From Bacteroidota bacterium (GTDB lineage: Bacteria > Bacteroidota > Bacteroidia > Bacteroidales > UBA4417): a stretch of 64,000 nt of DNA. Numbering within the stretch: the stretch's first letter is position 1; every line of letters starts with the position of its first letter. Of the stretch, positions 47,441 to 55,706 are shown piece by piece. The position numbers and the translations under genes are program-made. The stretch lies in NCBI GenBank assembly GCA_013376995.1, contig JACAAZ010000012.1:1-64000 (forward strand), read 5' to 3'. A model generated the notes under the pieces. It saw only the letters and a list, made by a program, of their open reading frames with translations, searched no databases and was not told the origin of the DNA.

Positions 47441-48715
47441 ATGACAGCATTGACCACATTCCACTTAAGCCGGCTTTTAGGAATTAAGCTGTATTCCGCT
47501 CAGAATGAGTATGTCGGAGTAATTCTCGATTTACTGATCGACAATAATCCCGATTCTGTAAAACCCGGAGAACCTTACCGGCCACGCATTGTAGCTGTAA
47601 AGACTGGTGCAAAATCCAGGCCTGTTTACTTTGATTTCCGCTATTTCGAAGTAAATCGCCTGAACAATAAATACGCAGTAATCTGCCGTGAAAAGCGGCA
47701 ACTTGATGAAAATACAGTACGGGATTACCTCCCTCTCATGGAAAGCATCCTGGACAAACAGATCGTCGACCTTAACGGTAAAAAACTGGTCAGGGTTAAC
47801 GACATCAGGATTGCGACAGTATCTGGCGGCACCTTTGTAATAGCTGTTGATGTGGGTGTTGAAGGCTTGCTCCGTCGTCTGGGTATTTCTAAGATTACAC
47901 GTCAGCTCTCCCAAATTTTCAGGTTCCAGATTCCTTCAAAGTTTATTCTTTGGGATGATGTAGACACACTTGATGCATCCAATCTTAACATTCGTCTTGG
48001 GAAAGCATCATCCAAACTTAAAACATTACACCCATCCGACCTGGCTGACATTATCGAAGAACTGGGTCACAGCAGCAGAACTGCAGTTTTCAGCAACCTG
48101 GATGAAGAACAGGCTGCTGATGTACTGGAAGAAATGGAACCCAGGAAGCAGGTAGACCTGATCGAGAGTTTGTCGGTTGCCAAAGCTGCAGATGTTCTGG
48201 AGAAGATGCCGGCGGATGAAGCAGCTGACATTCTAGATCTGCTCGAGGATGATAAAGCGGAGATATTATTGCGTGAAATGGATTCGGAGTCATCGGATGA
48301 GGTCAGGGAGTTGCTTGAATACTCCGATCAATCTGTTGGTAGTATTATGAGTACCGATTTTATTTCTTTTCATGAAAATGAAACCGTTGAACAGGCACTC
48401 ATCACCATCCGGGAAGCTAAACCTGAAGAAGCAGTTCTATACAATCTCTTTGTGGTGAACCATGGGGGTAAACTTCTTGCCACAGTTACATTGCGGGATC
48501 TAGTCGTTTCAGACCCCGGTGTCATTCTCAGGGAAATCATGCGAAAAAATCCTGTTTCGGTGCAGGATAAGGACAAGCTAGACTCCGTTGCAGAACTTGT
48601 TTCAAAGTACAATATGCTGGCCCTCCCGGTTGTAAATAACCATAATTTGCTAGAGGGCATGGTAGTTATTGATGATATTATAGAAGACCTTCTCGGTGCC
48701 CGTAAAACTAAATAA
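47441..48715 (+). CDS. MgtE N-domain and CBS-pair protein (soluble Mg2+-sensing module)
   Basis: A 424-residue cytoplasmic protein. I choose the ATG at 47441 because GGAGGAT lies 7-13 bp before it; an in-frame ATG at 47399 sits inside a small hairpin (AGGCAATGCCT). The N-terminal part (about 1-165) resembles a PRC-barrel/RimM-like module. From about 190 it carries the MgtE N-terminal superhelical domain (LHPSDLADIIEELG, LDEEQAADVLEEMEP, MPADEAADILDLLEDD). It ends with a CBS pair (SVGSIMSTDFISFHENETVEQAL and REIMRKNPVSVQDKDKL). In MgtE these domains sense cytosolic Mg2+ and gate the channel. Here the MgtE membrane domain is absent; the NRAMP-type carrier begins 22 bp downstream instead. Confidence 0.85.
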   Translation: MTALTTFHLSRLLGIKLYSAQNEYVGVILDLLIDNNPDSVKPGEPYRPRIVAVKTGAKSRPVYFDFRYFEVNRLNNKYAVICREKRQLDENTVRDYLPLMESILDKQIVDLNGKKLVRVNDIRIATVSGGTFVIAVDVGVEGLLRRLGISKITRQLSQIFRFQIPSKFILWDDVDTLDASNLNIRLGKASSKLKTLHPSDLADIIEELGHSSRTAVFSNLDEEQAADVLEEMEPRKQVDLIESLSVAKAADVLEKMPADEAADILDLLEDDKAEILLREMDSESSDEVRELLEYSDQSVGSIMSTDFISFHENETVEQALITIREAKPEEAVLYNLFVVNHGGKLLATVTLRDLVVSDPGVILREIMRKNPVSVQDKDKLDSVAELVSKYNMLALPVVNNHNLLEGMVVIDDIIEDLLGARKTK

Positions 48716-48720
48716 TTAAA

Positions 48721-48730
48721 GGAAGGAGGT
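48721..48730 (+). promoter_or_regulatory. Strong Shine-Dalgarno sequence of the NRAMP-type gene
   Basis: GGAAGGAGGT ends 7 bp before the ATG at 48738. It is nearly a perfect anti-SD match, which is rare in Bacteroidota, whose genes mostly lack strong SD sites. Confidence 0.65.
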
Positions 48731-48737
48731 CTAAGTC

Positions 48738-49982
48738 ATGAAAAGAAACCGAAAGATCGTTCTTCGGAATATCGCATTGTTTTTTGCTTTGCTGGGCCCG
48801 GGTATTATTACCGGGAGTGTTGATAATGATGCAGGTGGAATAACTACTTATTCAGTTGCAGGGGCTCTCTATGGCTATAAGCTTATCTGGACACTGATCC
48901 CGGCCTTTGTAGTTCTGCTGGTTATACAGGAGATGAATGCCCGCATGGGTATTGTAACAGGTAAAGGCCTGGCAGATCTCATAAGGGAGAATTCAGGTGT
49001 AAAAATCACATTCTTTATTTTTATCGGCTTACTGGTTGCAGATATAGGGAACACTACTACCGAATTTGCAGGGGTTGCAGGATCTATGCAAGTCTTTCAT
49101 ATTAGCAAATATATATCTGTACCAATTGCCGGGGTCCTGGTCTGGTTCCTTGTGGTAAAAGGGAACTACAGGATAGCAGAGAGAATTTTCCTTGTATTCA
49201 GTGTAGCATTGCTAATGTATATAGTTTCAGCTATTATGGGCAAACCACACTGGCACGAAATCGGTCAATCCATTGTCAAACCACAATTGGAATTAAACAC
49301 CACCTACCTGGCAATGGTAATTGGCATTATCGGCACAACCATTGCACCATGGATGCAATTCTATATGCAATCTTCCGTGATTGAAAAAGGGCTGAAAATG
49401 AAAGACTACCGAATTACCATGCTGGATATTGTAATTGGTTGCCTTGCTACTGTAATTGTGGCATTTTTTATCATGATAGCCTGTGCCTCTACCTTACATG
49501 AAAATGGGATTAAGATTAATGAAGCTAAAGATGCCGCATTAGCCCTTAAACCATTGGCTGGTTTTCTTGCCTCTCAACTTTTTGCCTTCGGATTATTCGT
49601 TGCCTCCATCTTTTCGGCTACAATCCTTCCATTGGCAACTGCTTTTTACGTATGTGAGGCATTTGGGTTCGAAGCGGGCATAGACAAAAAATGGGAAGAA
49701 GCACCGGAATTTTATTGGTTATATACAGGTATCCTTATCCTGGCAGCTGGAATTATCCTGATTCCCAATGCCCCGCTGATCCGCATCAGCCTTTGGTCAC
49801 AGGTTATCAACGGGCTGCTCCTTCCGGTTGTATTAGTTTGCATGATACTGTTAATCAATAAGCAAAAGATCATGGGAAAATATGTGAATAGTATAGGCAC
49901 TAACCTTGTTGGGTGGACTACGGTTGCTATTCTTGTAATCCTATCAGTCTTGCTGTTGGTTCTGCCAGTATTCTCAAAATAA
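48738..49982 (+). CDS. SLC11/NRAMP-related transporter with altered metal-site motifs (NRMT-like, probable Mg2+)
   Basis: A 414-residue membrane protein with about eleven hydrophobic segments. It aligns with NRAMP/SLC11 carriers through GPG, AGALYGYKLIW and the later EMNARMGIVTGKGLADLIRE. The two motifs that bind transition metal are changed: the TM1 DPGN reads DAGG (in VDNDAGGITTYSV) and the TM6 MPH reads APW (in IGTTIAPWMQFYMQS). Losing the soft Met ligand argues against Mn2+/Fe2+ selectivity, as in the NRAMP-related magnesium transporters. The upstream gene, a free MgtE-N/CBS module, supports Mg2+ as the substrate. It ends before a 493-bp gap. Function is inferred. Confidence 0.78.
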   Translation: MKRNRKIVLRNIALFFALLGPGIITGSVDNDAGGITTYSVAGALYGYKLIWTLIPAFVVLLVIQEMNARMGIVTGKGLADLIRENSGVKITFFIFIGLLVADIGNTTTEFAGVAGSMQVFHISKYISVPIAGVLVWFLVVKGNYRIAERIFLVFSVALLMYIVSAIMGKPHWHEIGQSIVKPQLELNTTYLAMVIGIIGTTIAPWMQFYMQSSVIEKGLKMKDYRITMLDIVIGCLATVIVAFFIMIACASTLHENGIKINEAKDAALALKPLAGFLASQLFAFGLFVASIFSATILPLATAFYVCEAFGFEAGIDKKWEEAPEFYWLYTGILILAAGIILIPNAPLIRISLWSQVINGLLLPVVLVCMILLINKQKIMGKYVNSIGTNLVGWTTVAILVILSVLLLVLPVFSK

Positions 49983-50475
49983 CCGGACAATATAGATATA
50001 TATATCTAAGCAAGGGTTTCAACTTTACAATACATGAACCTTCTTTCGGCTCTGTACACAAATTGTCCTTTTCAAAGTAATTATGTCAATATATTTGGAT
50101 ATTTAATAAGATATTATTTAATTTGATGCTATTATAGGGGCCTCAAACCCAACAAAGAAGAAGATACTGTAGAAATATGGCTATCCTTGAGCTTATATCA
50201 TTCTAAAGTTGAATTGATTACTAAACTATTGAAGTGAAGGTATAATAATTTGTAAAAAATGTTATTAATAGAATAGTTGTATTATATTTGTACTTTCTTT
50301 AACGAATAGTTACGCAGCTTGTTATTTGTTTATCACATCTGCCTAATACTGTGTTTGTTATACTATTTTCAAAACATCATGCATCTGGTGGGCGAACATA
50401 TCCAATGTATTTATTGTTTCTTGTTCGTTGGTGCGATGTTTTACAACATTAATCCTTAATTCATACCATTAATCC
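49983..50475. other. 493-bp AT-rich gap before the NYN-domain gene
   Basis: It begins with a 16-bp AT palindrome (TAGATATATATATCTA, 49993-50008). A TAnnTTTG element for the next gene lies at 50283-50290. No coding frame or RNA recognised. Confidence 0.7.
50283..50290 (+). promoter_or_regulatory. Promoter -7 element for the NYN-domain gene
   Basis: TATATTTG. This would give a leader of about 180 nt. No TTG at the expected distance. Confidence 0.4.
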
Positions 50476-51162
50476 ATGGAAGAGAAAATTAAAAAAATCG
50501 CGATGTTTATCGACGGGACTTTCTTTTTGAAAGTTAACTCGTACTATCGGTATCATCACGAAAGAAAAAGCACAATCAATTTTAACGGGCTTGCCGAATT
50601 CCTGCGTGATGAAGTATCAAAACTTGAAGGTTCTGATAAAAGATATTGCCAGGTGGTAGAAGTGCATTGGTTCAGAGGAAGATACTCAACCAGCCAGCTC
50701 GAAAAAAAGTATCCTGACGACACCTATCGTTTGACCCAAATGACCAATGAACGTAGGATTGACGACATCTTTATGTATGAAGGTATTGTTACTCACAACT
50801 ATCCACTCTTGGTTGACTCCCGTACCGGTGAAGCAGAAGAAAAAGGTATTGACGTATGGTTTTCACTCGAAACCTATGAACTCACTATTCTTAAGAAGTT
50901 TGATGTAGTTGTTCTGATTGCTGGAGATACAGATTATGTTCCCCTCATCAGGAAGATCAACGGCCTCGGCACACGTGTTATGGTGTTGGGCTGGGATTTC
51001 AACTATGAAACCACCTCATCAGCAGGCAGGACCTATAAGGTTACTACACGCACTAGCCAGGCCCTGATTGATGAATGTGTCTATCCTATTATGATGGATA
51101 AACGAATAGACGACCGAACCAGTAAAAATGATCCTATCGTAAGTGCATTATTCAATGTCTGA
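50476..51162 (+). CDS. NYN-domain (LabA/DUF88-like) putative ribonuclease
   Basis: A 228-residue cytoplasmic protein of the NYN/PIN-like nuclease fold. Acidic residues expected to bind metal are seen in AMFIDGTFF (Asp near 12), EEKGIDVWFSLE (Asp near 122) and LIAGDTDYVPLI (two Asp near 150). A VMVLGWDFNYETTSS segment follows. NYN proteins are thought to be RNases acting on structured RNA or rRNA. The frame stops at TGA (51160-51162) but then continues open for 23 codons to a TAA at 51232 (see findings). It ends with a terminator at 51248. Confidence 0.82.
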   Translation: MEEKIKKIAMFIDGTFFLKVNSYYRYHHERKSTINFNGLAEFLRDEVSKLEGSDKRYCQVVEVHWFRGRYSTSQLEKKYPDDTYRLTQMTNERRIDDIFMYEGIVTHNYPLLVDSRTGEAEEKGIDVWFSLETYELTILKKFDVVVLIAGDTDYVPLIRKINGLGTRVMVLGWDFNYETTSSAGRTYKVTTRTSQALIDECVYPIMMDKRIDDRTSKNDPIVSALFNV

Positions 51163-51247
51163 CTAGCTAGGCCCCCAAAAGAGGAGCACCCTGTTCAGAC
51201 AGATGATGCCGCTGATGATAAATTTAACAGATAACCTAAGATTTTTC

Positions 51248-51273
51248 AAAAGTCCCTCCGGGGACTTTTTTTT
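51248..51273 (+). terminator. Rho-independent terminator of the NYN-domain gene
   Basis: AAAAGTCCC (51248-51256) pairs with GGGACTTTT (51261-51269) around TCCG, followed by T residues. Confidence 0.85.
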
Positions 51274-51279
51274 ATTCCT

Positions 51280-51287
51280 TATATTTG
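51280..51287 (+). promoter_or_regulatory. Promoter -7 element for the GMC oxidoreductase gene
   Basis: TATATTTG immediately follows the preceding terminator, about 19 bp upstream of the ATG at 51306. Confidence 0.5.
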
Positions 51288-51305
51288 ATTCAAGTGATTC
51301 TATTG

Positions 51306-52904
51306 ATGAATAATCCTGATATATATGATTTTATTATTATAGGCTCTGGTTTCGGTGGCAGTGTCGCTGCAATGCGTCTTTCAGAGAAAGGATACAGCGT
51401 CTTGCTTCTCGAAAAGGGAAAAAGATTTGATGCTAAGGATTTCCCGAAATCTGACTGGAACCTTAATAAATACCTTTGGCTACCGCAACTTGGGTGGAAG
51501 GGAATCCTGCAACTTAAGTTTTCGCGAAATATGTTCGTTCTTAGCGGGACAGGTGTTGGAGGTGGAAGCCTGGTGTATGCTAATGCCCTTATGGAACCTG
51601 ACAGATCAATTTTTTCAGACAAGTCGTGGATTCATTACGGAGACTGGAAAAGCAAGTTGGAAAAGCATTACGCTGCAGCGAAAAAAATTCTTGGTGCCGT
51701 ACCTTATACCGATTTACATACTGAGGACCGCGAACTCCTTAAAGTTGCAAGGGAATTAGGCCGAGAGGATACTTTTTCTCCCGTAGATGTTGGAATATTC
51801 TTAGGAGATGAAAAAATTGAAACAGATCCTTACTTTAAAGGGCTGGGACCAATTCGTAAAGGTTGTTCCCGCTGTGCAGGCTGTATGACTGGTTGCAAGG
51901 AAAATGCGAAAAATACACTTGACAAAAACTACCTTTTCTTTGCAGAAAAGAATGGCACCCAAATAGTGCCTGATATAAAAGTCAATAAGATAGAGCATAA
52001 CGATGAGTATTATACTGTAACAGCCAGGAAAAGCAACAACCTTCGTTCCATGCAATTCAGAAGCTCCAGATTGGTAGTAAGCGCCGGAGTATTAGGAACA
52101 ATGGAGCTTTTGCTCAAACAGAAATTCAAATACAACAGCCTTCCACTTCTATCTGCTTTACTAGGAACAAATATCAGGACCAATTCACAATCAATCAGCG
52201 GCATAGTTAAATCTAGTCTCAAACTGAACAATGGACCGGCAATAACTTCCATTTTTAGCCCACGCCCGGACACACATGTTGAATTAGTAAAGTTCAATGA
52301 TCGGTCAGGGGCTGTTACACATCTCAGTGGTTTTGCATGTGAGGGAAAATCACCTTTTAGAAGGTTCCTGAATCAAATCCGGAAGACAATCCTTCATCCC
52401 TTTAAATTCATAAGCCTGCTTTTTTACCCCCGATGGTGCCAAAATTCAATTGTCCTGTTGGTTATGCAGACCAAGGACAGTGCTATTCAAATGAAATGGA
52501 AGTATAACTTATTTGGTGGAAGAATTTCACTAGGTAACCAGCACAGAAAAACCCCGGTATTTATTCCTGAAGGTCAGGATGTTCTGTATCGTCTGGCTAA
52601 AAACACCCATGCTACTCCCATGAACAGCATAGCAGAAACCTTGGGAAATATGTCTACAACCGCTCATATCATTGGAGGAAACCCTATGGGGAATTCTTCT
52701 GATGAAGGAGTTGTCGATGAAGAATTCCAGGTACATAATTACCCGGGAATGTACATACTCGACGGCTCTGTGATCCCCTGCAATCTTGGTGTAAATCCAA
52801 GTCTTACTATCGCTGCCATTAGTGAATATGCCTGCTCTTTGATTCCTGAAAAACCTGGAAATTCAATCAAGCCATTGGAATGGCAACTTGCCCGGCTTCC
52901 CTGA
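51306..52904 (+). CDS. GMC-family oxidoreductase (cholesterol-oxidase-like)
   Basis: A 532-residue FAD-dependent oxidoreductase started at ATG 51306 (the longer frame uses TTG at 51285). The N-terminal dinucleotide-binding motif is FIIIGSGFGGSVAAMRL, followed by LLLEKGKRF and LSGTGVGGGSLVYANAL. A four-Cys cluster (GCSRCAGCMTGC, near 188) precedes KNTLDKNYL, as in ChoD-type members. The FAD-binding C-terminus has the expected DGSVIPCNLGVNPSLTIAAISEYA. Such enzymes oxidise sterols or other alcohols; the substrate is unknown. The predicted protein is cytoplasmic. Confidence 0.87.
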   Translation: MNNPDIYDFIIIGSGFGGSVAAMRLSEKGYSVLLLEKGKRFDAKDFPKSDWNLNKYLWLPQLGWKGILQLKFSRNMFVLSGTGVGGGSLVYANALMEPDRSIFSDKSWIHYGDWKSKLEKHYAAAKKILGAVPYTDLHTEDRELLKVARELGREDTFSPVDVGIFLGDEKIETDPYFKGLGPIRKGCSRCAGCMTGCKENAKNTLDKNYLFFAEKNGTQIVPDIKVNKIEHNDEYYTVTARKSNNLRSMQFRSSRLVVSAGVLGTMELLLKQKFKYNSLPLLSALLGTNIRTNSQSISGIVKSSLKLNNGPAITSIFSPRPDTHVELVKFNDRSGAVTHLSGFACEGKSPFRRFLNQIRKTILHPFKFISLLFYPRWCQNSIVLLVMQTKDSAIQMKWKYNLFGGRISLGNQHRKTPVFIPEGQDVLYRLAKNTHATPMNSIAETLGNMSTTAHIIGGNPMGNSSDEGVVDEEFQVHNYPGMYILDGSVIPCNLGVNPSLTIAAISEYACSLIPEKPGNSIKPLEWQLARLP

Positions 52905-52982
52905 AATTGATTTTTTCAAATTTTATCTACTTGTTTATCAAATTATTACAGTATTATTTATAAACAATCTGCACAATTGTGC

Positions 52983-53010
52983 TTGCAGAATAAAAAAAAC
53001 ACTATTTTTG
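52983..53010 (+). promoter_or_regulatory. Promoter upstream of the SAM-I riboswitch
   Basis: TTG at 52983-52985 and TATTTTTG at 53003-53010, spacer 17 bp. Expected TSS near 53017, just before the aptamer. Confidence 0.65.
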
Positions 53011-53031
53011 CAGCTCGTTCATTGCATACCA

Positions 53032-53131
53032 CTTATCAAGAAAGGCGGAGGGACTGGCCCTGTGATGCCTTGGCAACCTGCATGATGTGCAAGGTGCCAA
53101 TTCCTGTTCCGGGAGACCGGAAATAGATAAG
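53032..53131 (+). promoter_or_regulatory. SAM-I riboswitch (S-box) aptamer
   Basis: P1 is CTTATC (53032-53037) with GATAAG (53126-53131). The core GGAGGGACTGGCCC, then TTGGCAACC and AAGGTGCCAATTCC, is the SAM-I signature. It binds S-adenosylmethionine and controls metB-hom. Confidence 0.93.
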
Positions 53132-53162
53132 TCAGAATATTGCTTTGCCTTGTGCATCACAT

Positions 53163-53192
53163 GCTCTTCTGACTTGCTGGAGGGCTTTTTTT
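53163..53192 (+). terminator. Riboswitch-controlled terminator of metB-hom
   Basis: GCTCTTC (53163-53169) pairs with GGAGGGC (53179-53185), using G-U pairs, then seven T residues. The antiterminator AAGTCAGAA (53129-53137) with TTCTGACTT (53167-53175) overlaps both P1 and this stem, so the two folds exclude each other. Confidence 0.85.
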
Positions 53193-53258
53193 ATGCCCGG
53201 CAAGATTTTCCTGGTAAGTGTTTTAATTGATTCATCCATCTTTAAAAACTACATTACC

Positions 53259-54404
53259 ATGAAAGAGCAAACAAGAATCATCCATTCCATTCCAACCGAT
53301 CCTTTAACAGGCGCTATTTCAGTGCCTATCTATCAGACCTCAACTTTTGTCCAGGAAGCTCCCGGTGTTCACCAGGGATTCGATTATTCAAGGACTAACA
53401 ATCCAACACGTAAAGCGCTCGAAGATCTTATTGCAACGCTTGAAGGTGGGAATTTTGGATTTGCCTTTGCCAGCGGCCTGGCTGCAATTGATGCGGTCAT
53501 CCGGTCCACAGTCCAGGCTGGAGATGAAATTATTGCTATTGATGATATTTACGGAGGTGCTTTCAGGTTATTTTCCCAGGTTTACACCAGGTTCGGGATC
53601 AAGATTCGTTATGTTGACACCCAGGATCTTAAGGTTTTTGAACAATCCTTATCAGCTTCTACCAAGCTTGTATGGATTGAAAGTCCGACTAATCCCACAC
53701 TGAAAATTTCGGATATAGCGGCGATAGCAGGTATTGCCCATCGTAAGGGGGCACTTCTTGGGGTTGATAATACCTTTGCAACACCAGCATCACAAAATCC
53801 TCTTGCTCTTGGAGCGGATATTGTCATCCATTCTGCTACCAAGTACCTTGGTGGACACAGCGACCTTATTGCCGGGCTGGCTGTAGCGAAATCCACTGAA
53901 CTTGGAGAAAAGATCAAGTTCATTCAGAATGCCAGTGGCGGAATCCTTTCACCTTTTGATAGCTGGCTTGTAATCCGCGGAATTGAGACCCTTGATCTTA
54001 GAATGAGAAAGCATAGCGAAAATGCATTGGCAGTTGCTAATTTCTTGTCTAAGCATCCAAAAGTAAAGCAGGTTTTTTACCCAGGCCTCTCGAATCACAG
54101 GAATCATGAGGTGGCTTTGAAACAACAAAAGCTTTTCGGCGGAATTGTAAGTTTTTCACTTCTATCGGATACTATAGAATCTGCAACCCAGGTGGTAACA
54201 GGAACCAGCCTGTTCAAACTGGCCGAAAGCCTCGGTGGAGTTAAAAGCCTTTGCTGCCATCCTGCAACCATGACTCATAAATCCATCCCATCAGAAATGA
54301 GACATCAATCCGGGATCAGCGATAGTCTTATACGCCTTTCTGTAGGCCTGGAAGATGCTGATGACCTGATCCAGGACCTGGAAAACGCCTTCTCGAAGAT
54401 CTGA
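53259..54404 (+). CDS. metB: Cystathionine gamma-synthase/lyase-type PLP enzyme
   Basis: A 381-residue PLP enzyme started at ATG 53259 (MKEQTRIIHSIP); the longer frame runs back through the riboswitch and is not used. It has the gamma-family motifs YSRTNNPTRKAL, FASGLAAIDAV, YGGAFRLFSQVY (the YGGT-type loop of cystathionine synthases and lyases), ESPTNPTLKISD, the PLP Lys in HSATKYLGGHSD, and SLCCHPATMTH. Control by a SAM-I riboswitch and coupling to hom suggest a methionine-biosynthesis role: homoserine ester plus cysteine to cystathionine. A lyase or sulfhydrylase role is not excluded by sequence. Confidence 0.85.
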   Translation: MKEQTRIIHSIPTDPLTGAISVPIYQTSTFVQEAPGVHQGFDYSRTNNPTRKALEDLIATLEGGNFGFAFASGLAAIDAVIRSTVQAGDEIIAIDDIYGGAFRLFSQVYTRFGIKIRYVDTQDLKVFEQSLSASTKLVWIESPTNPTLKISDIAAIAGIAHRKGALLGVDNTFATPASQNPLALGADIVIHSATKYLGGHSDLIAGLAVAKSTELGEKIKFIQNASGGILSPFDSWLVIRGIETLDLRMRKHSENALAVANFLSKHPKVKQVFYPGLSNHRNHEVALKQQKLFGGIVSFSLLSDTIESATQVVTGTSLFKLAESLGGVKSLCCHPATMTHKSIPSEMRHQSGISDSLIRLSVGLEDADDLIQDLENAFSKI

Positions 54405-54453
54405 TTTAATTCTAATTAACTAAAGCAAATACTCATACTACAAACCACACATA

Positions 54454-55653
54454 ATGAGCAGACAATATTTAACTATCGGGTTATTCGGATTTGGGGTAGT
54501 AGGCAAGGGACTCTGGGATGTTCTTGAACAGACGCCCGGTCTGAAAGCTTCCATTAAAAGGATATGCGTAAAGAATCCCCAAAAGCAGCGGCCACTTCCC
54601 TCGCATCATTTCACCTTTGACAAGGATGACTTATTGAACGATCCTGATATCAATGTTATCGTCGAACTGATAGATGATTCGGAAGCAGCCTTTGAGATTG
54701 TTTCTACAGCTATGAGAAACGGGAAAGGCGTTGTTAGCGCGAATAAGAAAATGATTGCCGAACATCTGGAGGAATTATTGGCATTACAATCTGAGTTCCA
54801 GGTCCCTTTTCTTTACGAAGCTGCTTGCTGTGCCAGTATCCCGATCATCAGGAACCTGGAAGAGTATTATGATAATGATCTGCTCGTATCACTTGAAGGT
54901 GTGGTAAATGGTTCAACCAATTATATCCTGACCCGCTGCTCAACAGACAGGATCTCTTTTCCTGAAGCTCTGAAACTTGCACAGGAAAAAGGGTACGCTG
55001 AAAGCAACCCGGCACTTGATGTTGAAGGATTTGATGCAAAATTCAAGTTGACAATACTCCTGGCCCACGCTTTCGGCATCGTTGAAAAACCAGTTAACAT
55101 TTATAACCTGGGCATCCAGCGACTGGGGAGCCTGGAGCAACGCTATGCAAATGAGAAAGGATACAAAATTAAACTGATGGCTATTGCCAGAAAACTTGAT
55201 TCCAACAGTGTGATAGCTCTTGTTATGCCAAAGTTCATCAGTCCAACAGAACGGTTTTTCATGGTTGACGATGTTTTTAACGGTGTTCAGACAGAAACAA
55301 GTTTTTCGGATAAACAATTTTTCATGGGAAAGGGTGCTGGAGCATTTCCAACAGCTTCTGCAGTACTTAGCGATATTTCGGCCCTCTCCTATTCCTATCG
55401 GTATGAATACAAGAAAATGGCGCAACAATCCCTGAGCCTCACCAACAATTATTTGTTGGAAGTGTTTATAGGATATAAGGATACAACAGACCTGGAGTTA
55501 TCCGACTTTGAAACCGTTTCTGAGAAGTATGTTTCTCAGGATGGAAACTACCTTGTTGGAAAAATTCGTTTTGATAAATTGCGAAACTGTAGTTGGGCTT
55601 TTAATCCAAATATCTCTATACTGCTGACATCAGCATTTTCAGCCGAAAAATAG
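54454..55653 (+). CDS. hom: Homoserine dehydrogenase
   Basis: A 399-residue enzyme that reduces aspartate semialdehyde to homoserine. The NAD(P)-binding motif is LFGFGVVGKGLWDVL, and the homoserine-dehydrogenase signature is GVVNGSTNYILT with EKGYAESNPALDVEGFDAKFKL following. A C-terminal ACT-like regulatory half extends to 399, without a fused aspartokinase (unlike many Bacteroidota ThrA fusions). It follows metB by 49 bp with no terminator between, so it lies under the SAM-I riboswitch. Confidence 0.92.
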   Translation: MSRQYLTIGLFGFGVVGKGLWDVLEQTPGLKASIKRICVKNPQKQRPLPSHHFTFDKDDLLNDPDINVIVELIDDSEAAFEIVSTAMRNGKGVVSANKKMIAEHLEELLALQSEFQVPFLYEAACCASIPIIRNLEEYYDNDLLVSLEGVVNGSTNYILTRCSTDRISFPEALKLAQEKGYAESNPALDVEGFDAKFKLTILLAHAFGIVEKPVNIYNLGIQRLGSLEQRYANEKGYKIKLMAIARKLDSNSVIALVMPKFISPTERFFMVDDVFNGVQTETSFSDKQFFMGKGAGAFPTASAVLSDISALSYSYRYEYKKMAQQSLSLTNNYLLEVFIGYKDTTDLELSDFETVSEKYVSQDGNYLVGKIRFDKLRNCSWAFNPNISILLTSAFSAEK

Positions 55654-55661
55654 TATCTTTG
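55654..55661 (+). promoter_or_regulatory. Promoter -7 element for the mono-haem lipoprotein gene
   Basis: TATCTTTG, overlapping the hom stop region. Expected TSS near 55668. The mono-haem gene may therefore be transcribed independently of metB-hom. Confidence 0.5.
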
Positions 55662-55706
55662 ATAGAGAGAAATAAATATCATTAAATCCATAATTAACCT
55701 GATATC

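Noticed and set aside
49249-49265. TGGCAC-type sigma-54 promoter motif
   Set aside because: It lies within the NRAMP-type coding region and lacks the TTGC half at the right spacing.
53145-53258. Extended N-terminus of metB running into the riboswitch terminator
   Set aside because: It would translate the terminator hairpin; the ATG at 53259 gives the normal enzyme start.
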